Assembly (NCBI GenBank): GCA_902616725.1
Contig: CACMTZ010000005.1
Coordinates: 48,901-112,900, forward strand
Source: an uncultured Pelagibacteraceae bacterium
GTDB taxonomy: Bacteria; Pseudomonadota; Alphaproteobacteria; Pelagibacterales; Pelagibacteraceae
Direction of reading: 5' to 3'
Length of the DNA stretch: 64,000 bases
Part shown: one piece after another, positions 21,788-30,360 of the stretch
Layout: every line of letters starts with the position of its first letter
How positions within the stretch are numbered: position 1 is the first letter of the stretch
Position numbers and translations under genes: made by a program
Notes under the pieces: model-generated
The model's input: the letters and a program-made list of their open reading frames with translations, nothing else
Databases searched by the model: none
Told to the model about the DNA's origin: nothing

Positions 21788-22237
21788 ATGGCAAAAGCAG
21801 AAAAAAAAGATAATAAAGAACTGAGTCAAGATAAGTCGCCAAAAAAAGCTGTTAAAAGTTCTTATTCAAAAAAAAAGAAAACAAAAAAAAATATCTTAAA
21901 TGGAATTGCATATGTTCAATCAACTTTTAATAATACAATTATTTCAATCGCTGACACTAATGGAAACGTAATTTCATGGGCATCAGCTGGACAAAAAGGT
22001 TTTAAGGGTTCTAGAAAATCAACTCCATATGCAGCGCAAATAGCTGCTGATGCTGCTGCATCTAAAGCCTTAGAGTTTGGCATGAAAACTTTATCTGTGG
22101 AAGTTAAGGGTCCTGGTTCAGGTAGAGAAACAGCATTAAGAGCGTTACAAGCGAGAGGATTTAGAATTTTATCAATTAAAGATACAACACCGATGCCACA
22201 TAATGGTACTAGGCCACCAAAAAAAAGGAGAGTTTAA
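21788..22237 (+). CDS. rpsK: 30S ribosomal protein S11
   Basis: S11 (149 residues) forms the platform near the E site. The conserved domain starts about residue 36 with [20 protein letters not shown] and ends with [20 protein letters not shown] and PKKRRV. It is some 20 residues longer than E. coli S11 because of a Lys/Ser-rich N-terminal extension. It shares one base with rpoA (TAATG). Confidence 0.97.
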   Translation: MAKAEKKDNKELSQDKSPKKAVKSSYSKKKKTKKNILNGIAYVQSTFNNTIISIADTNGNVISWASAGQKGFKGSRKSTPYAAQIAADAAASKALEFGMKTLSVEVKGPGSGRETALRALQARGFRILSIKDTTPMPHNGTRPPKKRRV

Positions 22238-23265
22238 TGGATGTAGAAAATGTAAATGTAAAAAATTGGAAATCATTAATCAAACCTGCGAAACTTGATG
22301 TTAAAATAAGTGATGATTTAACTCACGCGACAATTATCGCTGAACCATTAGAAAAAGGTTATGGTTTAACACTTGGTAATTCACTTAGAAGAATTTTATT
22401 ATCCTCAATCAGAGGAGCAGCAGTAACTTCAATTCAAATTGATGGTGTACTTCATGAATTTACGTCTATTAAAGGTGTAAGAGAAGATGTTACTGATATT
22501 GTATTAAATGTTAAATCGCTGGCATTAAAATGTGCTGCTGAGGGAACAAAAAAACTAGTATTAGATGCCAAAGGACCTGGTGAAATTAAAGCATCTGACA
22601 TTGCATCAGTTCCTGATGTTGAAATTTTGAATCCTGACTTAGTTATTTGTAATTTGGATGAAAATACTCACTTCCATATGGAAATGAATGTTAATACTGG
22701 AAAAGGTTATGTTCCAGCTGATTTAAATAAACCAGAAGAACCACCTTTAGGTTTAATTGCAATAGACTCATTATATAGTCCTGTTAAAAAAGTTTCCTAT
22801 TCAGTAAGTACTGCAAGAGAAGGAAAAGCTTTAGATTACGATAAATTAACGATGGAAGTTGAAACAAACGGATCAATATCTGCTGAAGATGCAGTTGCTT
22901 ATTCTGCAAGAATTTTTCAAGATCAATTAAAAATGTTTATTAATTTTGATGAACCTGTAGAAGCTCCAGTTAAAGAAGTTTCAACAGAGCCTGAATTTAA
23001 TAAAAATTTGTTAAGAAAAGTAGACGAGCTTGAATTATCTGTAAGATCAATGAATTGTCTTAAAAATGATAATATAATTTATATTGGTGATTTAGTTCAA
23101 AAGTCTGAGGGTGAGATGTTAAGAACACCAAATTTTGGAAGAAAATCATTAAATGAAATTAAAGAAGTTTTAACTGGTATGTCTCTTTATTTGGGCATGG
23201 AAATTCCAAATTGGCCACCAGATAACATCGCAGAAATGTCTAAAAAATTAGAGGAAAGCATCTAA
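22237..23265 (+). CDS. rpoA: RNA polymerase alpha subunit
   Basis: Alpha (342 residues) dimerises to seed RNA polymerase assembly, and its C-terminal domain binds upstream promoter DNA and activators. The N-terminal domain shows [20 protein letters not shown] and [18 protein letters not shown] [21 protein letters not shown] Glu/Pro-rich linker near residue 245 leads to the C-terminal domain with [20 protein letters not shown] and [16 protein letters not shown]. One-base TAATG overlaps join it to rpsK and rplQ. Confidence 0.98.
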   Translation: MDVENVNVKNWKSLIKPAKLDVKISDDLTHATIIAEPLEKGYGLTLGNSLRRILLSSIRGAAVTSIQIDGVLHEFTSIKGVREDVTDIVLNVKSLALKCAAEGTKKLVLDAKGPGEIKASDIASVPDVEILNPDLVICNLDENTHFHMEMNVNTGKGYVPADLNKPEEPPLGLIAIDSLYSPVKKVSYSVSTAREGKALDYDKLTMEVETNGSISAEDAVAYSARIFQDQLKMFINFDEPVEAPVKEVSTEPEFNKNLLRKVDELELSVRSMNCLKNDNIIYIGDLVQKSEGEMLRTPNFGRKSLNEIKEVLTGMSLYLGMEIPNWPPDNIAEMSKKLEESI

Positions 23266-23708
23266 TGAGACATGGAATGGCAAATAAGAGGTTAAATAGA
23301 ACTTCTGAACACCGAAAAGCGCTGCTAAAAAATATGCTTAATTCGTTAATAAAGTATGAGCAAATTAAAACAACTTTACCAAAAGCAAAATTTTTAAAGC
23401 CACAGGCTGATAAAATAATCACATTGGGTAAAAAAGATAGTTTGCATAATACTAAAATTTTGATTTCTCAATTGCAGGATATTAAGTCAGCGAATAAAGT
23501 AAAAAAAACTTTATCTAAAAGATACGAAAAAAGAGCTGGTGGTTATACAAGAATTATTAAAGCAGGTTTTAGATACGGAGATAATGCGCCTATGGCAATA
23601 ATTGAATTTGTTGATAGAGACGTTCAAGCCAAAAAAGTTGATAAAAAAAAGAAAGATCCTGCAAAAGAAGTTGAAAAAAAAGAAGATAAGAAAGCTGCTA
23701 CAGCATAA
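23265..23708 (+). CDS. rplQ: 50S ribosomal protein L17
   Basis: L17 (147 residues) lies near the tunnel exit. [20 protein letters not shown] and [20 protein letters not shown] with [10 protein letters not shown] define the family core of about 120 residues. The last 25 residues form a Lys/Glu/Ala tail beyond E. coli L17 (127). It shares one base with rpoA and ends the ribosomal block; no intrinsic terminator is visible in the 19 bases before the next gene. Confidence 0.97.
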   Translation: MRHGMANKRLNRTSEHRKALLKNMLNSLIKYEQIKTTLPKAKFLKPQADKIITLGKKDSLHNTKILISQLQDIKSANKVKKTLSKRYEKRAGGYTRIIKAGFRYGDNAPMAIIEFVDRDVQAKKVDKKKKDPAKEVEKKEDKKAATA

Positions 23709-23727
23709 ATAAAAGCCTTAAATATTC

Positions 23728-24639
23728 ATGATTAGAAGTTTTATCGTTGAGTCAACGTGTAATAACATGCGTATTGATAGATGGTTAAGAAATAAATTAG
23801 GAAAAGTACCGCAAAGTCTTATTGAAAAAAGTTTAAGATTAGGAAAAATTAAAATAAATAAAAAAAAAATAAAAAGCTCTTTTAAGATTAAAACAAATGA
23901 TAAAATAGAACTCTTCAATATTGATTTTAAAGAAAAAATTAAACACGAGAAAAAACAATTCAATCCATCCATTGAGGTAATAAAATCTAACGAAGATCTG
24001 ATTATAGATAACAATGAAGATTTTATAGTTTTAAATAAAAGTGCAGGAATATCGGTTCAAGGTGGAACAAAGTCAAAAAAAAATCTAGTAGATATATTTG
24101 CAAAAAGTGAAATATTTCAAGGAACAAAACCATTCTCTGTTCATAGATTAGACAAAGATACCTCAGGTGTTTTTATTATTGCGAAAAATAGACAAACAGC
24201 TCAACTATTGACCTCTTTATTTAGATTAAGAAAAGTGCACAAAACTTATTTGGCAATATGTAACGGAGAAATTGAAAAAGACTCGGGTGAATGGAATGAT
24301 AATTTAATAAGGTACGATAATGGAAAAAAAATTATTGAAAAAGCTAAAACAATTTTTAAAGTGATAGATAAAAATACCAATGCTAGTTTAGTAGAAATGA
24401 AACCAATCACAGGAAGAAAACATCAATTACGAAAACAATTATTTAACATTGGACATTCAATTTTTGGTGATAAAAAATATAATTCGTCTGTTTCATCGAA
24501 AGGTATAAATAAAGATTTAATGCTTCATTCCTATCAAATAAAATTTATGATTAATAAAAAAAAATATACTTACAAAGCATTATTACCAGATTATTTCAAT
24601 AAGTTGTTGAGGACTAAAAGATTAAATTTTTCAAATTAG
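23728..24639 (+). CDS. RluA-family 23S rRNA pseudouridine synthase, RluC-like
   Basis: This 303-residue protein has an N-terminal S4 RNA-binding domain (about 14-75, [20 protein letters not shown]) and a catalytic domain with [19 protein letters not shown], where the Asp of HRLDKDTSG is the nucleophile. [16 protein letters not shown] and [20 protein letters not shown] are further RluA-family segments. Domain order and length fit RluC or RluD; RluC is more likely in alphaproteobacteria, but the substrate uridine cannot be read from sequence. It follows rplQ by 19 bases, and its last 26 bases overlap the end of the convergent lipB gene. Confidence 0.9.
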   Translation: MIRSFIVESTCNNMRIDRWLRNKLGKVPQSLIEKSLRLGKIKINKKKIKSSFKIKTNDKIELFNIDFKEKIKHEKKQFNPSIEVIKSNEDLIIDNNEDFIVLNKSAGISVQGGTKSKKNLVDIFAKSEIFQGTKPFSVHRLDKDTSGVFIIAKNRQTAQLLTSLFRLRKVHKTYLAICNGEIEKDSGEWNDNLIRYDNGKKIIEKAKTIFKVIDKNTNASLVEMKPITGRKHQLRKQLFNIGHSIFGDKKYNSSVSSKGINKDLMLHSYQIKFMINKKKYTYKALLPDYFNKLLRTKRLNFSN

Positions 24640-25243
24640 TTTTAAATATTTCTATTAACTTATTTTCTAAATCATCATAATTTTGATTTTTAATTTGTTT
24701 GAGATTAGTAATACCTTTGTCTTTAATCCCACAAGGAATAATCGCGTCATATTTTTTTAAATCGTTATTAATATTGATAGAAAAACCATGATAAGCTATC
24801 CATTTACTTACCCTGACCCCAATTGCAGCAACTTTTTTTATGGTTGAATTATCATTGTACCAAATACCAATATTTTCTTTATCAGCAAATGTTTCTATGT
24901 CATAGAGGCTCAGGGTTTCAATAATTGATTTTTCAATTACAGATATGAATTTTCTGATATCTTTCTTACCTTTCTTTAAATCAATTACAAAATAACAAAT
25001 GAGTTGTCCTGGTCCATGATAAGTTATTTTACCACCTCTATTAGTTTTTATAATATTTATAGATTTATCTATTATCTCATTTTCTTTATAGCTTGTTCCC
25101 GATGTATAGATATGATCATGTTCTAAAACCCAAATCAAATCATCTACTTTTTTTAGATTAATATCTTTAAGTCGATCTTCCATAAATGATATTGCGTCTT
25201 CATATTTTACTGGATTTTGGGACTTTTTAATTTCTATAGGCAT
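24614..25243 (-). CDS. lipB: octanoyl-(acyl-carrier-protein):protein octanoyltransferase
   Basis: LipB (209 residues) moves octanoate from ACP to lipoyl domains of enzymes such as pyruvate dehydrogenase and the glycine cleavage H protein. The signature [20 protein letters not shown] spans residues 69-88. Catalytic residues are Lys137 ([13 protein letters not shown]) and Cys171 ([16 protein letters not shown]). The lipoyl synthase gene lipA is not adjacent. The gene converges on the pseudouridine synthase with a 26-base antisense overlap and diverges from mgtE across a 60-bp spacer. Confidence 0.95.
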   Translation of the reverse strand: MPIEIKKSQNPVKYEDAISFMEDRLKDINLKKVDDLIWVLEHDHIYTSGTSYKENEIIDKSINIIKTNRGGKITYHGPGQLICYFVIDLKKGKKDIRKFISVIEKSIIETLSLYDIETFADKENIGIWYNDNSTIKKVAAIGVRVSKWIAYHGFSININNDLKKYDAIIPCGIKDKGITNLKQIKNQNYDDLENKLIEIFKTNLKNLIF

Positions 25244-25303
25244 TTAAAAATTGTATTCTTTTCATTTTGTATTAAAAGATCCGTCTAAATAATAGGTGTA
25301 TTT
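25244..25303. promoter_or_regulatory. divergent spacer between lipB and mgtE
   Basis: This 60-bp AT-rich gap must hold start signals for both flanking genes. TTGTAT at 25267-25272 is a weak plus-strand -35 candidate without a convincing -10. The space is too short for a magnesium-sensing M-box riboswitch before mgtE. Confidence 0.3.
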
Positions 25304-26677
25304 ATGACTTTAATAAAAAAAATTAAAGATAAAAAAGTCAATTTTGAATTCAATAAGGAATATATAAAAGTTGTAACAGACAAAATTACCTCAAATGATG
25401 CATCTTTTATAACTAGATCTTTTGAGGAAATGCATCCCGCTGATGCTGCTGATATTATTGAGCATTTAAGTGAAAATGACAGAGAAAGTTTAATAAAATT
25501 AAATAATTTTAAGATTGATCCAGAAGTATTTGTTGAATTAAATGAGTCTGTTCAATCAGAAATCATTAAATATCTTTCCTCAGATGCAATTGTTAGGATT
25601 TTAAAAAATTTAGAGTCTGATGACGCCATAGCTATTTTAGAAAATGTTGAAGAAAAAGATAAAAATTCAATATTAAGTTTATTACCCCCAAAAGATCGAT
25701 TTGCTTTATTAGAAGGTCTTAGTTATCCAGAGGATAGTGCTGCTAGGATAATGCAAAGAGAATTTACAGCAATCCCAAGTAACTGGTCGGTAGGACAAAC
25801 TATTGATTATTTAAGAGAGAATAAAGACTTACCAGAAGAGTTTTTAGAAATTTACATTGTTGATGAAAATTTTAAACCTATTGGTGCTGTACCATCCTCT
25901 AAAGTATTAAGAACACCTAGAGAAACAAAAATGTCCTCAATTATGGATGATTCAATTTTTTTAGTTCCAGTGGATATGGATAGAGAAGAAGTTGGTAATT
26001 CATTTGAAAATTACAATTTAAACTCAGCTTGTGTTGTAGATAAGAATAATAAACTTGTAGGAATGATAACTTCCGATGATGTATTAACAGTTTTAAAGGA
26101 AGAGGCTGAGGAAGATGCTTTAAGATTAGCTGGTGTTGGTGACGAAGAAATTACAGATGGTGTTATCACAAAAACTAAAAGACGATTTAACTGGTTACTA
26201 TTAAACTTATTCACAGCATTTCTAGCTACTTATTGTATAAGTTTGTTTGGTGCAACAATTGAACAAATGGTTGTCTTGGCATTTTTAATGCCAATAGTTG
26301 CATCGATGGGTGGTAATGCAGGTATGCAAACTTTAGCAGTTACTGTTAGAACTTTAGCAACAAATGATTTAACAAAAAATAACTTTAATCAAAACATTAT
26401 AAAGGAATTTAATATTGGTATTCTCAATGGAATAATTTTTGCTGTTATAAGTTCTTTTATCGTTCAAGTCTGGTTTCAAGATTACCAATTATCATTAATA
26501 ATATCGATCTCAATGATTTTGACAATGGTAGTGGCAGGTTTATTTGGAATACTTGTTCCAGTCACGTTAAAAAAAATGAAAATTGATCCAGCAATTGCTT
26601 CTAGTGTTTTCGTAACAACAATAACTGATGTAATAGGTTTTGTTTCTTTTTTAGGTGTTGGGGCTTATTTTTTATAG
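25304..26677 (+). CDS. mgtE: magnesium transporter MgtE
   Basis: MgtE (457 residues) is a gated Mg2+ channel of the inner membrane. The cytoplasmic N domain (about 30-150) contains EMHPADAADIIEHLSENDRE, followed by two CBS repeats (about 150-275, the second including VVDKNNKLVGMITSDDVLTV) that sense internal magnesium. Five membrane helices follow from about 295. The pore signature MPIVASMGGNAGMQTLAVTV marks the first half of the membrane domain. Conserved acidic residues of the gate domains are abundant. It stands alone on the plus strand between lipB and panC. Confidence 0.96.
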   Translation: MTLIKKIKDKKVNFEFNKEYIKVVTDKITSNDASFITRSFEEMHPADAADIIEHLSENDRESLIKLNNFKIDPEVFVELNESVQSEIIKYLSSDAIVRILKNLESDDAIAILENVEEKDKNSILSLLPPKDRFALLEGLSYPEDSAARIMQREFTAIPSNWSVGQTIDYLRENKDLPEEFLEIYIVDENFKPIGAVPSSKVLRTPRETKMSSIMDDSIFLVPVDMDREEVGNSFENYNLNSACVVDKNNKLVGMITSDDVLTVLKEEAEEDALRLAGVGDEEITDGVITKTKRRFNWLLLNLFTAFLATYCISLFGATIEQMVVLAFLMPIVASMGGNAGMQTLAVTVRTLATNDLTKNNFNQNIIKEFNIGILNGIIFAVISSFIVQVWFQDYQLSLIISISMILTMVVAGLFGILVPVTLKKMKIDPAIASSVFVTTITDVIGFVSFLGVGAYFL

Positions 26678-26681
26678 AATT

Positions 26682-27491
26682 TTAAAAATTATCAATCAAC
26701 CTTATATTATTAATATAAAAAGATACGAAAATTTTTGAATTTTTTAATTTATTTGAAATTTTAAGATTTTTAATATTTCTTAATTCGAGATATTCAATCT
26801 TAACATTTTGTAATTTATTTATTTCATTTCCAGTTTTATTGAGTACTTTTTTAATATTTGATTCCTTATTTAACTTTCTTTTAAGTTTCATAATATTGGT
26901 AATTAATTTTGCAGCCAAATTTTTTTCACGTTTTTGTAATAATGAATTTCTGGAAGATAATGCTAATTTATTTTTTTCTCTAATTGTTCTACATTCTATT
27001 ATTTTCGAAGAGTGTTTTCTTAAATATTTTTTTAAAAAATATAATTGTTGAAAATCTTTCTCCCCCATAAAAATTTTTTGAGGTTTGATGTATTCAATAA
27101 GGCGTTCCATTACATCAATTACACCCTCGAAATGTCCTTTTCTGTACTTAGCACATAATATCTTGTCTTTTTTTGAAATTGTAATCTTAGAGGATCTCTT
27201 TACTTTATAAATTTCTTTAACACTTGGTAAATATACATAATTAACTTTAAGTCTTTTCAAAATCGATAAGTCCTTCTTTCTATTTCTTGGATATTTCTTA
27301 AAATCATTTTTATTATTAAATTGTTTTGGATTCACAAATATACTTACAATAGTTTTATTACATTTTTTTTTGGATTTTTTAATTAACGATATATGGCCTT
27401 TATGGAGACTTCCCATGGTAGGTACAAAACCTAGATTAGACACATTTTCTAATGCCTCATTTAAATCACTATTATTCAATAAAATTTTCAT
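26682..27491 (-). CDS. panC: pantothenate synthetase (pantoate--beta-alanine ligase)
   Basis: PanC (269 residues with this start) joins pantoate and beta-alanine using ATP. The nucleotide-binding HxGH-type motif is PTMGSLHKGHISLI and the second signature is KLALSSRNSLL; FMGEKDFQQLYFL is also conserved. The frame stays open upstream to an ATG at 27656, but those 55 residues are antisense to galU and unlike PanC. The ATG at 27491 gives the normal N terminus MKILLNNSDLNEAL. panB is not nearby. Lys/Asn/Ile content is high even for this genome. Confidence 0.94.
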   Translation of the reverse strand: MKILLNNSDLNEALENVSNLGFVPTMGSLHKGHISLIKKSKKKCNKTIVSIFVNPKQFNNKNDFKKYPRNRKKDLSILKRLKVNYVYLPSVKEIYKVKRSSKITISKKDKILCAKYRKGHFEGVIDVMERLIEYIKPQKIFMGEKDFQQLYFLKKYLRKHSSKIIECRTIREKNKLALSSRNSLLQKREKNLAAKLITNIMKLKRKLNKESNIKKVLNKTGNEINKLQNVKIEYLELRNIKNLKISNKLKNSKIFVSFYINNIRLIDNF

Positions 27492-27525
27492 TTGTATAAA
27501 ACTTTTTAATAAGTAAAACATTTGA
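27492..27525. promoter_or_regulatory. 34-bp divergent spacer between panC and galU
   Basis: This short spacer separates two divergent start codons. On the minus strand TTTTATACAAATG places a -10-like TATACA almost against the panC ATG, which would give a nearly leaderless message. No classical -35 was found for either direction, so this is a description more than a mapped promoter. Confidence 0.25.
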
Positions 27526-28341
27526 ATGATTAAACAAGCAATTATTCCTTTAGCTGGTTTGGGTACACGTTTACTTCCATTAACCAGTGTATTTCCAAAA
27601 GAACTTTTACCTATTAATGGTAAACCAGGAATTGAATATATTCTAGATGAATGCATTGATGCAGGTATTAAAGAGGTTATTTTTATAATTTCAAATAAGA
27701 AGAAAATGATAAAGACTTATTTTTATAATGATAATTTTTATAAAAAAATTATTAAAAAAAAGAAAGATAAAAGAATTAAGGAAGAATATAAAAAAATTTT
27801 AAAATATAAAAAAATGATAAAATTTGTTTATCAAAACAAACCACTTGGCACTGGAGATGCCGTTTTAAAAACAAAAAAATTTATAAAACATAATTTTTTT
27901 TTAATGTTGTTACCAGATGATCTTATTATTAAAAGAAATTGTTCTAAATCAATGATAAAGATTCATAAAAAATACAACGCGTCTGTTATGGCTAGTATGA
28001 ATGTTAAAAAAAATAATGTTTCGAGATGGGGAATTTATAAGTTAAAAACTAAAATAAATAAGAATAATTATTTGATCTCAAATGTTATTGAAAAACCTTC
28101 TGTAAAAAAAGCACCATCTAATAAAGCAGTGATTGGAAGATATATTTTACCTAGAGAAATTTTTTCAAAATTACTTAAACAAAAACCAGGTAAAGGAGGA
28201 GAAATACATATTACAGATGCTATCCAAACATTAATTCAAAATGATAAAAAATTCATTGCTCATAATTTTTCTGGAAAATATCTTGATTGTGGAAGCATGA
28301 GTGGTTACATCAAATCAACTTTAGAGATAGCTAAATCATGA
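27526..28341 (+). CDS. galU: UTP--glucose-1-phosphate uridylyltransferase
   Basis: GalU (271 residues, slightly short for the family) makes UDP-glucose. The nucleotide-binding segment is PLAGLGTRLLPLTSVFPKEL followed by LPINGKPGIEYILDEC. Other family segments are NKPLGTGDAVLKTKKF, LLPDDLIIK and GEIHITDAIQTLI. It overlaps the UDP-glucose dehydrogenase gene by four bases (ATGA), so the pair forms a compact route from glucose-1-phosphate to UDP-glucuronate. The end use, such as a glucuronosyl lipid or surface glycan, is not encoded next to it. Confidence 0.94.
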   Translation: MIKQAIIPLAGLGTRLLPLTSVFPKELLPINGKPGIEYILDECIDAGIKEVIFIISNKKKMIKTYFYNDNFYKKIIKKKKDKRIKEEYKKILKYKKMIKFVYQNKPLGTGDAVLKTKKFIKHNFFLMLLPDDLIIKRNCSKSMIKIHKKYNASVMASMNVKKNNVSRWGIYKLKTKINKNNYLISNVIEKPSVKKAPSNKAVIGRYILPREIFSKLLKQKPGKGGEIHITDAIQTLIQNDKKFIAHNFSGKYLDCGSMSGYIKSTLEIAKS

Positions 28342-29636
28342 AATTGTGTATGATTGGTACTGGTTATGTAGGTTTAGTAAGCGGAGTATGTTTTGCTGAT
28401 TTAGGAAATGATGTAATTTGTGTAGATAATAATGTTGACAAAATAAATTTACTAAAAAAAGGTAAGATTCCAATTTATGAACCTGGTTTATCAGAATTAG
28501 TAATAAAGAATTTTAAGAATAAAAAATTAAATTTTTCTACAGATTTAAAAAAATCAATTAAAGACTCAGACATAATTTTTATTTGTGTTGGTACACCAAC
28601 AAAAAAAGGCGGCAGTTCAGCAGATTTAAGTCAAATTTACAAAGTTTCTAAAGAAATAAGTTCTTCAATTAATAAATTTAAAATTATCATAACAAAATCA
28701 ACAGTTCCCGTGACGACAGGAGATGAAATTGAAAAAATATTATCTAAAAGAAATAGCAAAAAGAAATTTTCTGTTGTTTCAAATCCTGAATTCCTAAGAG
28801 AAGGAGAAGCAATAAGAGATTTTGTTTATCCTGATCGCGTCGTCATCGGAACTAATGATAAAAAAGCAGGTAGAATTTTAAAAAATCTTTATAGCCCACT
28901 TATTTCTAAGGGTGCTTCTTATTTACAAACTTCTAGAAGAGCCGCAGAATTGATTAAATATGCCTCTAATGCTTTTTTGGCAACAAAGATTACTTTTATT
29001 AATGAAATAGCTAATTTATGTGAAAAAACCAACATTAATGTTGAGGATATATCAATAGGTATGGGATTGGATAAAAGAATAGGCAGTCGATTTCTTAGAG
29101 CAGGACCTGCTTATGGTGGATCTTGTTTTCCTAAAGATACAAAAGCCATTATTACAACAGCAGATAAATTTAAAACAAATTTATCAGTGGTTAAATCAGT
29201 GATTAAATCAAATGAAAATAGATCTAAAATTTTACTAGATAGAATTAATAGAATCTTAAATAGGAAAATTAAAAATAAAATAATTACTTTTTTAGGTGTT
29301 ACATTTAAAGCTAATACAGATGATATGAGAGATTCCTCAAGTTTAAAAATGATACCATGGTTATCAAAAAAAGGAGCAACTATAAAATATTTTGATCCAA
29401 CTGGTTATAAAACTGAATTTATGAAGTTTAAAAATGTAATTAATAAGACTTCAATAAAAGATGCTGTTCATGGAGCTGATCTTGTAATTATTCATACTGA
29501 ATGGAATGATTTTAAATCAATTAATTTTAAAAGTTTAGTTAAAGGTAAGAAGTTCATGATTTTTGATATGAGAAATATATATTCTTCATCAAAGATTAAA
29601 GACCAAGGATTTAAATATTACAGCGTTGGAAAGTAA
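28338..29636 (+). CDS. ugd: UDP-glucose 6-dehydrogenase
   Basis: This 432-residue enzyme oxidises UDP-glucose to UDP-glucuronate with two NAD+. The Rossmann motif is MIGTGYVGLVSGVCFADLGN at residues 4-23. The catalytic cysteine lies in AYGGSCFPKDTKAI. EFLREGEAIRDFVYPDRVVI and TFKANTDDMRDSSSLKMIPW are conserved in the central and C-terminal domains. It is translated from the galU message through an ATGA overlap. It could be a close relative such as UDP-N-acetyl-mannosamine dehydrogenase, but pairing with galU and the motif set favour UDP-glucose. Confidence 0.93.
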   Translation: MKLCMIGTGYVGLVSGVCFADLGNDVICVDNNVDKINLLKKGKIPIYEPGLSELVIKNFKNKKLNFSTDLKKSIKDSDIIFICVGTPTKKGGSSADLSQIYKVSKEISSSINKFKIIITKSTVPVTTGDEIEKILSKRNSKKKFSVVSNPEFLREGEAIRDFVYPDRVVIGTNDKKAGRILKNLYSPLISKGASYLQTSRRAAELIKYASNAFLATKITFINEIANLCEKTNINVEDISIGMGLDKRIGSRFLRAGPAYGGSCFPKDTKAIITTADKFKTNLSVVKSVIKSNENRSKILLDRINRILNRKIKNKIITFLGVTFKANTDDMRDSSSLKMIPWLSKKGATIKYFDPTGYKTEFMKFKNVINKTSIKDAVHGADLVIIHTEWNDFKSINFKSLVKGKKFMIFDMRNIYSSSKIKDQGFKYYSVGK

Positions 29637-29640
29637 TAAT

Positions 29641-30102
29641 CTAATTTAACTCAAATATTGCATCTACTTCAACCGAAACACCTAATGGTAAACTATTTGT
29701 GCTTACAGCAGCTCTAGTATGCATACCTGCGTCTCCAAAAATTGAAGCTATCATATCAGATGCGCCATTTATTACTTTAGGTTGATCAATAAAGTCATCT
29801 GTTGAATTTACAAATCCTGTTAATTTCACACATGATTTTATTTTTGATAAATCATTGTCGCAGGCTTTTTTAACTTGGGCAATAATACTTAAAGCGCATC
29901 TCTTAGCAGCATTGTAACCAGCCGTGACATCCAATTCTTTACCAACTTTTCCTTTAATTAATTCACCATTATCATCAATAGAAATTTGTCCTGATATGAA
30001 TAACATTTTTCCTGTAATTTTTGTTGCAACATAATTACCAACTGGTGCTTTCGCTTCAGGAAGCTGTATATTAAGTTCTTTAATTTTATCTTCAAAGTTC
30101 AT
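29641..30102 (-). CDS. RidA/YjgF/UK114-family protein
   Basis: This 153-residue protein belongs to the RidA superfamily, whose best-known members hydrolyse reactive enamine/imine intermediates released by PLP enzymes. The core is LFISGQISIDDNGELIKGK, and the C-terminal HTRAAVSTNSLPLGVSVEVD carries the Arg expected at the active site. It resembles the longer subfamily with an N-terminal helix (FEDKIKELNIQLPEA) more than classical RidA, so the substrate is uncertain. The ATG at 30102 is preferred over a TTG two codons upstream. It is downstream of the small secreted repeat protein. Confidence 0.88.
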   Translation of the reverse strand: MNFEDKIKELNIQLPEAKAPVGNYVATKITGKMLFISGQISIDDNGELIKGKVGKELDVTAGYNAAKRCALSIIAQVKKACDNDLSKIKSCVKLTGFVNSTDDFIDQPKVINGASDMIASIFGDAGMHTRAAVSTNSLPLGVSVEVDAIFELN

Positions 30103-30108
30103 AATCAA

Positions 30109-30360
30109 TTAATTTTTTTTGATTTTAGTTTTAACTTTATTAAATATTTTCTTTGTACCTTCTTTAATTTGATTTGTTTTTTTTATAGATCCTTCCTTAA
30201 CTTGATTTTTCTTTTTGACAGCACCTTCTTTAATATTTTTGGCTGTACACGCTAAATACTCTTTCGAAAGTTTTTTCATCCCAGAACATTTATGTTCATC
30301 AGCAATTAGTATATTTGTGGAAAATAAATAAAATATTGAAATTATAAATATTTTTTTCAT
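30109..30360 (-). CDS. small secreted protein with three 11-residue repeats, function unknown
   Basis: I do not recognise this 83-residue protein. Residues 1-20 look like a Sec signal peptide (MKKIFIISIFYLFSTNILIA) with probable cleavage before Asp21. The mature part has Cys25 and Cys38, which could form a disulfide. Three adjacent 11-residue units follow, of the form hydrophobic-KEG-x-x-KK-x-NQ: IKEGAVKKKNQ (43-53), VKEGSIKKTNQ (54-64) and IKEGTKKIFNK (65-75). Such 11-mer periodicity gives a long amphipathic helix in other families that bind membranes or protect against desiccation. The protein is very basic. Its start overlaps the topA stop (ATGA), so it is translated with topA. Confidence 0.8.
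   Translation of the reverse strand: MKKIFIISIFYLFSTNILIADEHKCSGMKKLSKEYLACTAKNIKEGAVKKKNQVKEGSIKKTNQIKEGTKKIFNKVKTKIKKN

Noticed and set aside
25244..25303. Magnesium riboswitch (M-box) before mgtE
   Set aside because: Only 60 bp is available and no fold was seen; an M-box needs well over 100 nt.
27492..27656. N-terminal extension of panC of 55 residues
   Set aside because: It is antisense to the beginning of galU, and PanC homology begins at the internal ATG (27491).
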